A DNA stretch of 64,000 bases from Brachycybe producta (GCA_036925085.1 JAUPFP010000026.1:350001-414000); one strand, 5' to 3'; shown: positions 31,605 through 41,415, counted from the first letter of the stretch. Notes: a model not told the origin generated them from the letters alone. Numbers and translations: made by a program.

Positions 31605-33655
31605 ATGCAATTAAACATTTGGGTCTTAAATACGATCCAACAAATGATTGCATTTTCTACAAAGGAAAGGAGATACAAATTTATAGGAAAGGAGAAGCCA
31701 TAAAAATCTTAAATTCTGTTCAAACACGGCCAAGAAACCTACAATGGGTTGCTGATGTTTTAAATAAAACAGAAGAGAGGCATCACGATAAATTGCAACT
31801 CCTCCTAACTAGCTATTCAGACATTTTTGCATGCAGTCTAAAAGATCTACAACCAACAAGCAGGGTAACACAGGAAATCCATTTGACAGATCTAGCTCCT
31901 GTTTACATTAGGCCGTACAAGGTACCTCAAAAACAGGAGGCAATTTTGCAGGAGAAAATAGATGAGTTGCTTGAGGCCAACATTATAAAGCCCTCAGTGA
32001 GCCCTTACAGTGCTCCTTGCATGTTGGTAGGAAAACCTGATGGAAGTCACAGCTTAGTGGTTGACTTTCGAGCCTTGAATAAAAAGGTAATTGGGGATAA
32101 ATATCCTCTACCTGAACTCATCAGTGTTAGCAACCAATTAGGCAAAGCTACATACTTTTCTACTCTAGATCTAGCCAGTGGATTTCACCAAATCCCAGTA
32201 GAGAAAAATGACCAACATAAGTTAGGGTTCAGTACAACTTCAGGTCATTATGAGTTTGTTAGATCACCAATGGGGTTGAAAACATCCCCAAATGTGTATC
32301 AAAGGCTAATGGATGATGTTCTGAAAGATTTCAAGGGAAAAATCTGCTTTGTATATATGGATGACATAATAATTTACAGCAACACCATTGAGGAACACTT
32401 TGACAGACTTAGACAGATATTTCAAAGACTAAGGGAAGCAAATTTGAAGGCAAAACCCTCAAAGTGTATTTTTCTAAAAACAGAAATAAATTACTTGGGA
32501 CACACATTTAAACAGGGATTCATGAAACCAGGCCCAAACAAGATAGAAGCTATAGAAAAATTTCCCAGGCCCCACAATGTGAAGAAAATACAAAGTTTTC
32601 TTGGTCTGGTAAATTTTTACAGGAGATTCATTCCTGATTGTGCCAAGGTAGCAGCACCTCTAACAAGGTTGCTGGGAAAAGATGTTCTCTTTCATTGGAC
32701 TAATGAATGTGAGCAAAGCTTTCGTATCCTTAAAGAAAGTTTAACTTCCTCTCCTGTTCTGGTAATGCCTGATTTCAATCAGCCATTTTATCTAACAACA
32801 GATGCCAGTAACTTTGCAATTGGTGCCATTTTGGAGCAAAAAGTAAATGGATGCTTACATCCAATTTCATATGCTAGCAGAAAACTGAACCCAGCTGAAC
32901 AAAATTATTCAACCACCTGGAAAGAAGCACTAGCCTGTGTATATGGTGTGAATTATTTTAGGTACTACTTAATGGGTAGACCATTTACCTTAATAACAGA
33001 CCATAAACCCTTACAGTATCTTATGACCATGAAGAAGGATAAGGCTATGTTAACTAGATGGGCCCTTCAGTTACAACAATACAACTTTGAAATTAAATAC
33101 AGAGAAGGAAAAAACAATGGAAATGCTGATGCCCTCAGCCGAAACCCTCCAGAAGAAGTAAATGTGCTACAACAAAACATTTCAATATGGGAAGAAAAAG
33201 ACATAGTAGCTGACCAAAACAAATGCTCAGAATTAAAACCTTTCATAGACTACCTTTCAGGATACCCTTCCACCCCACAGGTTCAAAAGGAAGTACAAAA
33301 AGCAAGACTGTCAATCAATGAAGATGGTTGGTTGATTAAGACAGATGAATCCACAGCCAAATTAGTGGTACCCAAACAAAAAAGGGCTCATGTCTTGGCA
33401 ATGTGCCATGATGCAGCATTTTCTGGACATCTGGGTATTGAAAAAACTCAGAACAGGGTTGAGAAGAAATTTTTTTGGAAAACTCTTAAACCAGATGTCC
33501 GAAAATACTGTGAATCGTGTGAATCTTGCCAGGAAAAGAAAAAACCAGTGGGAAAGGTGTCTCTAATTAAATTTCCTCCTCCATCAAAACCATTTGAAAG
33601 GCTAGGACTTGACATTTTAGGGCCATTACCTACATCCAACAAAGGTAATACATAG
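31605..33655 (+). CDS. pol: E6 Pol: RT, RNase H, integrase N-terminus
   Basis: About 680 residues. RT: KPDGSHSLVVDFRALN, FSTLDLASGFHQIPV, FVRSPMGLKTSPNVYQRLM, and an intact catalytic box VYMDDIIIYS at about residue 244. Connection: NYLGHTFKQG and FLGLVNFYRRFIPD. RNase H: PFYLTTDASNFAIGAILEQ, YSTTWKEALACVYGV and LITDHKPLQYL, with LTRWALQLQQYNFEIKYREG and NADALSR closing the domain. Integrase zinc module: HDAAFSGHLGIEKTQ and CESCESCQEKK (HHCC complete), then GLDILGPLP holding the first aspartate. The frame closes at 33653-33655 while the integrase core continues one frame over. Confidence 0.9.
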
Positions 33656-35238
33656 CTGTAATCTGTGATTACCTCTCAAAATATCCTGAGGCATTTGCCA
33701 TCCCAGACCAGAAAGCTGAAACCATAGCAGCACTTTTGGTGAAGGAAATCTTTTCAAGGTATGGTTGTTGTAGGGAACTCATAACAGATAGAGGAGCCAA
33801 TTTCACTTCAGAATTAATTCTGAATATGTGCCGATTGCTAGGTATTAAGAAAATATTTACCTCAGCATACCATCCACAAACTGATGGTCTAGTCGAGCGT
33901 TTCAATGGAACGCTAATGACAATGCTCTCCCACTTTGTCGAAAACGATCAAAGGAATTGGGATGATGAATTGCCTTTAGTGTTAATGGCTTATCGAAGTG
34001 CTACACATTCTAGCACTAAAGAAACACCCTACTATCTCCTGTTTGGACAAGATATGAGTTTACCTTACGACATCCTAACCAGCAAACCAGCACCAATTTA
34101 CAACATAGAAGACTATGGCAAAGTTCTCACACGAAGATTACAGTCTGCATATCAAACAGCTAGAGAGGCCTTAGAAGTTGCTGCTGAGAAGCAACTAAAA
34201 TATCAATCAAAGGGAAGGAAAATGAAAGAATTTCAACCTGGGGACAAGGTTTATTTATATGTTCCCCATGTTCCAGTAGGAAAAACAAAAAAATTGGCAA
34301 AATTGTGTAGAGGTCCATATAGAATTTTGGAACAGACATCTCCAGTCAACTATAAAGTTCAACACAAATATCATAATAGGGACATCCAAATTGTGCATGT
34401 TGAGCGGTTAAAGCTAGCAAAAGAAAACAGACCCTGGGATCTCCAGGAAACACCAGATGATGATTCAAAAGGCAAATCAATTGAAAAGGGTGTACCAAAA
34501 GACCAAAGTTCTGATGAAGAATCAAATGAAAATTTTGATGACTCTGGGAGCCCAAAACTACCAGGAATTACACGTACTGAAAAACGGAAACATACCGGGG
34601 AACCATCCCACAAATATGGTCTAAGAAGCAAAGGTCCTGAAAATCTTTTACCTCCCCTAGTCCCAAGAAAACGCACAAGGCGTAGTACACAAACCACTCA
34701 AAATGAAAGTGTGACGGAATCAGAGGGGGAAGTTTCAATAGAACAGAGAATAGGAAATGAAGAAGCACTGCCCGAAATTAATCTAGAAGGATTAAGAGAA
34801 GCACTAAGGATAGCAATGGATGAAAACTCACAACGAGTTAGCCCCAAAATGGGAAATCAACCAGGACAAACTAGCACAAGGTTAGTAGAAGCTGATATCG
34901 ATGGTCCAAATACTAGCACAATGCTAGAAAAAGACAAAGAACCTTGTAGCACAGAAATGGAAACAGAGCCGAACAAGGACATAGCTACTAAAACAGGGTT
35001 AACAGATAGTGAGACTGAGACATCCAATTCAAGTACAATACCTGATAATAGGAACTCAGTAGGTACCTCAGAAATTCTTCCAGTAGCAGGAACAAGCAAT
35101 GATGTAAATGTAGAAACTGAAGCGAGTACTTCAAAAGAAGATGAAGGAAATGTAGCAGATCGTTGGTTAGATGCCCTGGCAAAAGCTTTAAACTCCCTGA
35201 TAAAAAGGTCTATTGGAAGAAATCCAAATAGATGTTAG
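33652..35238 (+). CDS. pol: E6 integrase core, GPY/F module and long tail
   Basis: Continuation of Pol after the frameshift near 33650. It has VICDYLSKYPEAFAI, TDRGANFTSELI with the second catalytic aspartate, AYHPQTDGLVERFNGTLM with the glutamate, PYYLLFGQDMSLPYDI, and CRGPYRILEQTSPVNYKVQ (GPY/F module). After HVERLKLAKENRPW comes an unusual acidic Ser/Glu/Thr-rich tail of about 270 residues with a KYGLRSKG motif. The first in-frame ATG is at 33736. The stop overlaps the envelope start by seven bases (35232-35238). Confidence 0.85.
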   Translation: MAVICDYLSKYPEAFAIPDQKAETIAALLVKEIFSRYGCCRELITDRGANFTSELILNMCRLLGIKKIFTSAYHPQTDGLVERFNGTLMTMLSHFVENDQRNWDDELPLVLMAYRSATHSSTKETPYYLLFGQDMSLPYDILTSKPAPIYNIEDYGKVLTRRLQSAYQTAREALEVAAEKQLKYQSKGRKMKEFQPGDKVYLYVPHVPVGKTKKLAKLCRGPYRILEQTSPVNYKVQHKYHNRDIQIVHVERLKLAKENRPWDLQETPDDDSKGKSIEKGVPKDQSSDEESNENFDDSGSPKLPGITRTEKRKHTGEPSHKYGLRSKGPENLLPPLVPRKRTRRSTQTTQNESVTESEGEVSIEQRIGNEEALPEINLEGLREALRIAMDENSQRVSPKMGNQPGQTSTRLVEADIDGPNTSTMLEKDKEPCSTEMETEPNKDIATKTGLTDSETETSNSSTIPDNRNSVGTSEILPVAGTSNDVNVETEASTSKEDEGNVADRWLDALAKALNSLIKRSIGRNPNRC

Positions 35239-37928
35239 AGGCAGGATGTCTAATGAAACTTTTTTACAGCCTCCTAATACTTGGGGTATGCAGTCAAGAA
35301 GAGAAGAAAGATACCTATGAAGTGGAAATATGTAAATGGGGTAACACTGGAAGATCATGTCGAGTGGTGACATCCACTGAAAAACCAAAGTATGCACAAA
35401 ACATCTGTCATGGGGGTTATTGTTATAAGTGCATAATTAAATGGACCACAAGGGTCATAACGTCAAAAAATGAAACTCTTAATGCATCATCTTTTATCAT
35501 TGAACAAAGTGAAGAGGTGGGAGGAAATGATGATCTATTTAAATGCCTAAATAGAGGACTGCCATGTTCTTGTAAAAATACATCCTGTTCTGGAACAAAC
35601 CAGTATTGCATGATATCAAATAAATGCAATGGTGAGTTACAAGATTGCCACTGTGAGGTGGTAAAGGCCAAAACCCAATTCACACATATTGATGTGAATG
35701 GAAATGAACGAACGAATTTTGAAATAGCATCCTTCAAAGAATGTTTTTTCAATATCTCGAATCATGAAGTCAGTATGGCAACCCAACGAAAATTGTTAGG
35801 TACTGATTCTATTAGTACCTCTATGGGTGATCATTTTATAAAGTTTAGTGATCCTGTGGTTACAGTCAGTACCAAAGGCACACTAATACTAAGAAAAGAT
35901 GGCATTGAACAAATCTGCCAAATAAAGGATGATAAACAAGTTATCATTCCTAGTGAATTTAGTATGGATTCGGGAATGCTCCACATTTTATTTGTGACTT
36001 CTGATGGAAAAACATTGGAAGGCACGTTTACAATTGACGGAAATAGCATCTGTCACCGAATAAAGTGTATATTTTGTTTAACATTTATATATAATCTGTC
36101 TTGCATGCCTACATATTTATCTTATGGCATTATTATACTATTGATATTGTTAACAAGTATGTCTATTTTATATGTTAGAGTAGCCATAAAAAGTGTCATT
36201 GATATTATCAAAATTATATTTAAAGTGTATTTTTCGTTTTATTTTGCTGTTAAAAAATGCTTAAAATTAAGTATGATCTTAGGAGTAGCAAGTGGAAATG
36301 CTATTCGAAGACGAGCCATCCAAACAAAAAACAGAATTGAAAATCTAAGACTGCTTGAAGAAGGTATACCAAACCCAATAAACCCAAATTTCATGTATAT
36401 TGTTCTTTTTATTGGAGTTCTTCTTAGTTTATGCTCAGGTGCACAACTCAAGTGTACTGAACATAAACTTATTAAATCACAAAATTTAGAGTGCCAAGAT
36501 ACACCAACTGGGAGGAAATGCTTTATATCCACCCAAGCTCAAATCACCCTCACCAATTTAGAATACACATCGTGTTTGTGGTTACTAGATAACCAAGAAG
36601 AAAATTTGGGCAGTCTGGAAATAACCTTCAATTCTGTAAATTGTGAATGGATGACTCAAAGAATGTACTACACTTTTCCCACCAAACTATACACCATAAA
36701 TCAGGTTGCTTGTCCCCAAAATGCTTACTGTGGCTGGGGCGATCACTGTCATAAAGACTATAAATTTGAAGCATTAACAAAAGAAGCTTTAGATTGGCCT
36801 GGGATAACAGACTGTTTTGGGGGAGATTCAGGAAGCATGTGCCCAATAATGTTGGACCAACCATGCCACCACTTTAGATGGTATCTAAAACCTGATTATT
36901 TATATACCTATGAAGTCAAAAGAATAGTTTCAATGTCATGTGCTCCCACAGTCAAAGTAGTACTCAAATTAAATGGTACAGAAGAAACATTTTTTGTTAA
37001 AAAATCCAGAACCCTACCTAGGGATATATCCATTGAAATACTTGGCACATTTGACCAAGCCACAGACATTATATCTAGGCATCTATTGATCAGACAGAAT
37101 AGACCACTAGAAGCCTATCTAGAAACTGCAGCAGAAATGCATAGGCCTTTAAGAGGACATATTGGGGATGTCCAGGCGGCGCATCCTACTGCCAGTTCAT
37201 TTACATTTGACCACATGATGGTTCAATGTAAATCTTATGAAAGGAGATTAACTTGCGATAAACAACCCTCTTATTTAGAACAGTTTATAAAAGAAAGACC
37301 AACATTGCTCCCTTTGACTGTATCCAACCATAGGATGTTAGTAACAGATGGAAGACTATATTCCACTCAATTAACATCCAGTCCAGCCACTGTCCATCTT
37401 GACATAAAAGATATGGAAATAAAATTGCATACCACAAAGATATGTCCAAAATTTGAAAAAGTACTTTCTCATACTGGATGCTATTCATGTATTATGCTGG
37501 CTACTATATATATAGAAGCCCATAGTACATGTTTACCAGGAGAGGTTCAAGTTACCTTTGAAAACAGCTTAATGACCACTAGGGCAATAAATTTAAAAAC
37601 CACCCCAGAAAAACATATGATCCAGTTAAAACTTGATACCAAATGTATTCATGATAAAATATGTTTAACTTCAAGAGTAGGGTCATCTTGTGAAGTTTTT
37701 CAGGGTTGTTTTGAAGACCCTCCTTTACAACTTGATCAATATAACTTATCTTCTTCCTCATCAATAGCAGGCTATGCCCCAGGGATTCCATTTAGTATGT
37801 CTAGTGTAATGCATGACATTTTTGGCTCTTTAGGAACCTCCCTCTACACATCTGTTGTAATAATTCTGTCTTTAATATTGGTCATATACATGTTCTCATG
37901 TGTATTGAGTATTATAAGGGCCAAGTAA
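35232..37928 (+). CDS. env: E6 envelope polyprotein, Gn/Gc-like
   Basis: 898 residues, uninterrupted. A hydrophobic leader (MKLFYSLLILGVCS, residues 8-21) is followed by a Cys-rich first ectodomain with several N-x-S/T sites. A membrane pair follows at about 297-345 (YGIIILLILLTSMSILYV, then a second hydrophobic stretch), then a second internal leader at about 386-403 (YIVLFIGVLLSLCSGA). The second Cys-rich ectodomain has CGWGDHC near residue 498 and HTGCYSCIMLATIYI near 746. The terminal anchor is SVVIILSLILVIYMFSCV (about 873-890) with a short basic end. This tandem Gn-Gc layout and the GCYSC box resemble bunyavirus (phenuivirus-type) glycoproteins, with class II fusion Gc, not the F-type env of Drosophila gypsy. 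Assignment is by architecture; the fusion loop is not certain. Confidence 0.75.
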   Translation: MLEAGCLMKLFYSLLILGVCSQEEKKDTYEVEICKWGNTGRSCRVVTSTEKPKYAQNICHGGYCYKCIIKWTTRVITSKNETLNASSFIIEQSEEVGGNDDLFKCLNRGLPCSCKNTSCSGTNQYCMISNKCNGELQDCHCEVVKAKTQFTHIDVNGNERTNFEIASFKECFFNISNHEVSMATQRKLLGTDSISTSMGDHFIKFSDPVVTVSTKGTLILRKDGIEQICQIKDDKQVIIPSEFSMDSGMLHILFVTSDGKTLEGTFTIDGNSICHRIKCIFCLTFIYNLSCMPTYLSYGIIILLILLTSMSILYVRVAIKSVIDIIKIIFKVYFSFYFAVKKCLKLSMILGVASGNAIRRRAIQTKNRIENLRLLEEGIPNPINPNFMYIVLFIGVLLSLCSGAQLKCTEHKLIKSQNLECQDTPTGRKCFISTQAQITLTNLEYTSCLWLLDNQEENLGSLEITFNSVNCEWMTQRMYYTFPTKLYTINQVACPQNAYCGWGDHCHKDYKFEALTKEALDWPGITDCFGGDSGSMCPIMLDQPCHHFRWYLKPDYLYTYEVKRIVSMSCAPTVKVVLKLNGTEETFFVKKSRTLPRDISIEILGTFDQATDIISRHLLIRQNRPLEAYLETAAEMHRPLRGHIGDVQAAHPTASSFTFDHMMVQCKSYERRLTCDKQPSYLEQFIKERPTLLPLTVSNHRMLVTDGRLYSTQLTSSPATVHLDIKDMEIKLHTTKICPKFEKVLSHTGCYSCIMLATIYIEAHSTCLPGEVQVTFENSLMTTRAINLKTTPEKHMIQLKLDTKCIHDKICLTSRVGSSCEVFQGCFEDPPLQLDQYNLSSSSSIAGYAPGIPFSMSSVMHDIFGSLGTSLYTSVVIILSLILVIYMFSCVLSIIRAK

Positions 37929-37932
37929 AAGG

Positions 37933-38000
37933 CCCAATCAAAAGGCTAAATGGCTTGACCAATGGGAGCCTAGTATGACAGAAAAAAATGTGCTATATAA
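37933..38000 (+). promoter_or_regulatory. Internal promoter-like elements before last ORF
   Basis: CCCAATCA at about 37932, ACCAATGGGAGCC at 37958 (CCAAT box) and CTATATAACC at 37993 (TATA box) lie between env and the last ORF with normal CCAAT-TATA spacing. The same ACCAATGGGA-GCC followed by TATAAAA occurs at about 39519-39575 just outside the right LTR. It suggests a separate transcript for the last ORF. Confidence 0.45.
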
Positions 38001-38162
38001 CCAACATACCTTGAAAAAACTTTTAAAAATTGTTACTTGTTTATGTGTGAGAAATCACAAAAAGTGTAAAGTCGGCATCCAGTTCAGCAACCAAAAAAGT
38101 GAAAGTGTAGAAGTGTGTGAATTTGAAGTGTGCATTAATCAAACAAAACAAATTCTGTGGAA

Positions 38163-38828
38163 ATGGCATCCTTTGAACAGCAGTTGTGTGCTCCGGATAG
38201 ACTAACCAAGGGAATACACACTAAGTTCATGAGAGAACTATTGAAAAAAAAGAGGGAAGCTAGAGGTGAAACAACAATAGAACTCAAAAAAATAATAATG
38301 AGTTCTAAAACCACTCAAATGATTGAAAGGGCCTCTAGACAAATAAATAAACTAAAGGCCAAGAACCAAGAAACTACCAAAACATCAACAAGGGCTCCAA
38401 CATCCACACCAACCTCAACAAAATTATCAACAACTACAACATCATCATCAACACATGGTCTGCAAAAGGAAATTCTTCAGGAAAAGGATGAAATCATTTT
38501 CCTGGAAACTGTGCAAGGTGCTAAAAGAAAACTGGAGGAACAAGGAACCTCCACAATGAAAAAAAGAAAAAATGAGCCTACAAGCAAAAGGATAAACTCA
38601 ACCAAGAATTCACCAAAGCCATCCACCACAACTAAACCATCAACAAGGGTGAGAAAAGAAACTCTTGACTTAAATGTAGAGGACATTTTGAAAGAAATTC
38701 CACTGGTCCCAGCCCTGCTGAGCCCCATACAAGGAAACAACAAAGAAGACAACAAAAAGAAAACAAGGTCTCAAAAAAGAAATATGAGACATAAGAAATG
38801 TCGCCAATTGTTTAAAACTTTATTTTGA
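38163..38828 (+). CDS. E6 basic Lys/Thr-rich last ORF
   Basis: About 221 residues from the ATG at 38163 (the open frame starts slightly earlier). The N-terminal 75 residues are charged and helix-rich (KFMRELLKKKREARGE, MIERASRQINKLKAKNQE). A Thr/Ser/Pro-rich spacer follows, then a second charged helix EILQEKDEIIFLETVQGAKR, two nuclear-localisation-like clusters (KRKLEEQ, MKKRKNEP), a short acidic/hydrophobic motif LDLNVEDILKEIPLVPALL, and a very basic end (KKKTRSQKRNMRHKKCRQL). No known family recognised. A position after env with its own CCAAT/TATA recalls retroviral regulatory proteins of the Rev/Tax/Bel kind, but only by position and composition. Confidence 0.6.
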   Translation: MASFEQQLCAPDRLTKGIHTKFMRELLKKKREARGETTIELKKIIMSSKTTQMIERASRQINKLKAKNQETTKTSTRAPTSTPTSTKLSTTTTSSSTHGLQKEILQEKDEIIFLETVQGAKRKLEEQGTSTMKKRKNEPTSKRINSTKNSPKPSTTTKPSTRVRKETLDLNVEDILKEIPLVPALLSPIQGNNKEDNKKKTRSQKRNMRHKKCRQLFKTLF

Positions 38829-38879
38829 AAACATTGCATGCATGTAAAACTGCATGAAATGTAATTTTGTTGTTGTGGT

Positions 38880-38893
38880 TTAGGGGATAGGAA
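38880..38893 (+). other. Polypurine tract of E6
   Basis: TTAGGGGATAGGAA directly precedes the TGTTACC start of the 3' LTR, the expected plus-strand primer site. Confidence 0.7.
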
Positions 38894-39357
38894 TGTTACC
38901 TGTAGAATTCAGGTAACAAAATCTCACACTTTTTATTTTTTATTTTTGTGTAGACATATAATACATAAACCAGTTCCTCCTCTTTCCCCCCCTTTTTTGT
39001 TTTTACCCAAACAAACACACAAAAGAAAAAACCGCCACTTGAAAGAAATAGGCCTATCCAAAACCTTACTGTAGGCTAAACATAAAGTTTTAAAAGCAAA
39101 AATGCTCCCCTCTCAAAAAATTTTTAAAGAAACAAAATTCTCCCCTATTTAAACTTAAAAAATCCCATTTATTACCCCTCCTTAAAATTCATTCTGCTTC
39201 TTAACTTCATTATATAACCCCTGTTGACTTTTATCCCCCTTCCTCTTCTCTTGAAAATACCCAGACATGAGAACTGTCTGGAGAATGAGGAAACAAACAA
39301 AATTCCCCCCTCACAGCCCTAGGCCATCTAGCAACCCAAACAAACAAGACCAAAACA
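38894..39357 (+). repeat. 3' LTR of E6
   Basis: The same 464 bases as 29150-29613 with a single substitution seen by eye (run near 39121). Starts TGTTACC and ends AAAACA. The sequence after it (GCCAAGTTCAC) does not match the five or so bases before the 5' LTR (ATAAC), so no target-site duplication is visible. Confidence 0.9.
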
Positions 39358-39654
39358 GCCAAGTTCACACAAAAAACCCAGACAGGAAGTAAAAAATAAA
39401 AAATAATTTTTTGTATGTGTATGATGAAGAAACATGTAGAATCTATGCCCCAACATAGATCTTGCATGGTTCTTTATGTATTTTAATATGTATGTGTCTA
39501 CAAATTATGTAAATTAACCATTAACCAATGGGAAGCCTCCAGTGCAAGCCTATGAAGGCCATTTCCTATAAAATGGCCAAAAGTTGGCTCAGAAAATTAT
39601 TAGGACTTTGGCTTTTCAGCCATCTACACTGGAAGGAGACACATATCTGAGCAC
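39358..39654 (+). promoter_or_regulatory. Promoter-like segment right of E6
   Basis: AACCAATGGGAAGCCTCC (39516) followed by CCTATAAAATGGCC (about 39568) is a CCAAT/TATA pair like that at 37933-38000. It may be part of another LTR of the same branch. No coding signal. Confidence 0.35.
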
Positions 39655-39667
39655 TGGTTTCCAAATC

Positions 39668-39960
39668 ACTGGAGTACTGTGGTTCAGACTGTGTCTAATC
39701 AAAATATTGCTTAACTACCTTGAGAAAGGATAGCTAAACTGATTTTTTGCAGTCTACAATTGGGGTACTATGGTGCTAAAAGTTTCCTTTCCTTTGGAGT
39801 ACTGTTAGGCCTAAAAGTTTCCATTTGGAGTACTATAGAAACTATTGGTTTCCATTTATTTGGAGTACTGTAGTGACTATTGGTTTCCATACTTTGGAGT
39901 ACTGTAGGACTTATTGGTTTCCAAGTTAGGAGTACTGTAGCTCCAAGGGTTCCCAGTGAG
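39668..39960 (+). repeat. Tandem repeat, 31-35 bp unit
   Basis: Units carrying GGAGTACTGTAG and ATTGGTTTCCA start at 39671, 39762, 39796, 39827, 39862, 39896 and 39929, so spacing is 31-35 bases after an initial gap of 91. The units keep TTTGGAGTACTGTAG and TTGGTTTCC best. It lies downstream of a TATA-type box, so it could be the transcribed leader of an LTR. Confidence 0.65.
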
Positions 39961-40435
39961 GAACTATAAAGAAAAATCAGTTTGGCTAGTGTGGAGGATT
40001 CTACATCATCATGGATTTCTATATGTGGATTACATTTTATATGTAAGTGTTATATGTATTTTCTTTTACTATTATTTTTATTTTTTATTGACAATATTTA
40101 GCTTTTTATACTTTTATTTCATTTTAATGGTCATATTACTCATAGCCTTATTTTTCATTTTCTACACATTTTTTCAAATATTATAAACATGTAATTTCTC
40201 AAACCCAATTTTTAAGTTAATCTTATTGTAATATCAATTTTTGTTTAATTGATTAACCCTATGAAAAAATTCCTAAAATAATCCTTTTATAATATTTTGG
40301 TAAAGGTCATGTTAATCCCCATTTATATGTTTATATGAATTAAAATAAAATATTCTTTAACTTAAATAAAATTTGAGTCAATTTGATTTATTTTTTATGG
40401 GCCTTCATTGACCCCGAACCTTAAGTCAAAATTAA
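39961..40435. other. AT-rich, no gene seen
   Basis: Long T and A runs, no coding signal; it leads into the accessory-ORF remnant at 40436. Confidence 0.4.
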
Positions 40436-40717
40436 CTTCAGTTGGTTATTTTCAACAATAAAGCTATACAGCCGGGAAACAACCAACATAACCGCCAATG
40501 GCAGAGAATCCTGAGCCTTATCGGACATGCCGTTAGACAGCCCACTCTCCATGATGATTGACCTTATGTATTGTTCGACGATGCCAGCAGCGATGCAGAG
40601 GATTGCCAAATTAGACAGTACTATAAAGAAACTTCTGGGGCTGTCACACAACTAGAAGCTGGTCTGTTCACCAGTCCCGAGAGCCCAACCCTGGGATGGG
40701 CCCCCGCCAGTTATTAA
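40436..40717 (+). pseudogene. Accessory-ORF C-terminus (E7 remnant)
   Basis: This plus-strand frame has one internal TGA at 40559. It reads RQWQRILSLIGHAV, then LFDDASSDAEDCQIRQYY, then LEAGLFTSPESPTLGWAPAS before the stop at 40715. The E9 ORF has LQWSNQCSIHITGRPV, LFDEATSYAEGRRSYRQ and LEGALRRSPESPAHGWAEAE with the stop at the same place. A shared 3' UTR follows (TTGATAGGCTTTCGCCTATT here, TTGATAGGCTTCCGCATATT in E9). It is therefore the end of a diverged relative of E9. Confidence 0.75.
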
Positions 40718-41408
40718 GTATTTTTCTATAGTATCATTTTTTATGCATGCTTTGCATTTGTTTTAAGTATTATTTTTATACTGTTGTATTTTTATGCACG
40801 TTTGCATTCGTTTGAAATTTTTATATCATTTATACTTTCTATCGTTTCCATATGCACTTTTTGCATTTTTTCGTTTTATAAACTGTTGTCTATTTTTATA
40901 TTCATTTTATTCAGACCGTTGTCTGATTTTTATAGAATTTTTCAATTGATTTTAGAGAAATCCCCTGTTTGAAATTTGATAGGCTTTCGCCTATTGATCA
41001 AGTTTTAAATCTTTGAGAATTTTGTATTCATTTTTAACTTTTTGCAATAGTGCGAATATTTACATATGGACTGTTTACTTTAGACCATTGTCTAAATTCG
41101 TTTAAATCTTAAAAAACGTGGTTTCCAAGATGGCGGCAAACAAAGAAAATTTTCAAGCCTAAATGGCGTTTTTAGTAAAAACAGTATAGCTTAAAAACTG
41201 CTTGACTAATTTTAAAACTGATTGCTGCATCGTGTTCAGCACACTTAGTTCTATTTAAATCACTTAAGATTAAACTTGAATGAAATGATTAAATTAAGAA
41301 AATAGCCCAAAAACCAGGGGGCAACATTTTTATGCTACAAACCACTAACATCACGGTTGTATACCTTGGATTACAAGTTACTTTTCTCTTCCTGTTTTTT
41401 TCTAATTT
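40718..41408 (+). other. 3' UTR related to E9, then unassigned
   Basis: 40718-41020 aligns with 55891-56110 of E9 (GCACGTTTGCATTCG/GCACGTTCGCATTTG, AGACCGTTGTCT, TTGATAGGCTT). No LTR follows as in E9; the sequence drifts into unassigned DNA and then the RTE insertion. Confidence 0.5.
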
Positions 41409-41415
41409 ACCCAGG

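Larger units (their letters stand above)
29150..39357 (+). mobile_element. E6: env-bearing LTR retrotransposon with extra ORFs
   Basis: Complete LTR-to-LTR unit of 10.2 kb: LTR 29150-29613, primer site 29624, GTSF1-like ORF, gag, protease, pol, envelope, basic ORF, polypurine tract, LTR 38894-39357. The LTRs have equal length and differ at about one site (C/T in a run near 29377/39121), which indicates a recent insertion. The gag, protease, RT and integrase order and tRNA-Ser primer are those of errantivirus-like Ty3/gypsy elements; the envelope is of a different, bunyavirus-like design. Defects are a stop inside gag, a frame step between protease and RT, and a frameshift in integrase near 33650. 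I see no target-site duplication. Confidence 0.9.

Noticed and set aside
40421-40651. 76-codon minus-strand frame
   Set aside because: It is antisense to the accessory-ORF remnant 40436-40717, whose plus-strand homology explains the open reading.
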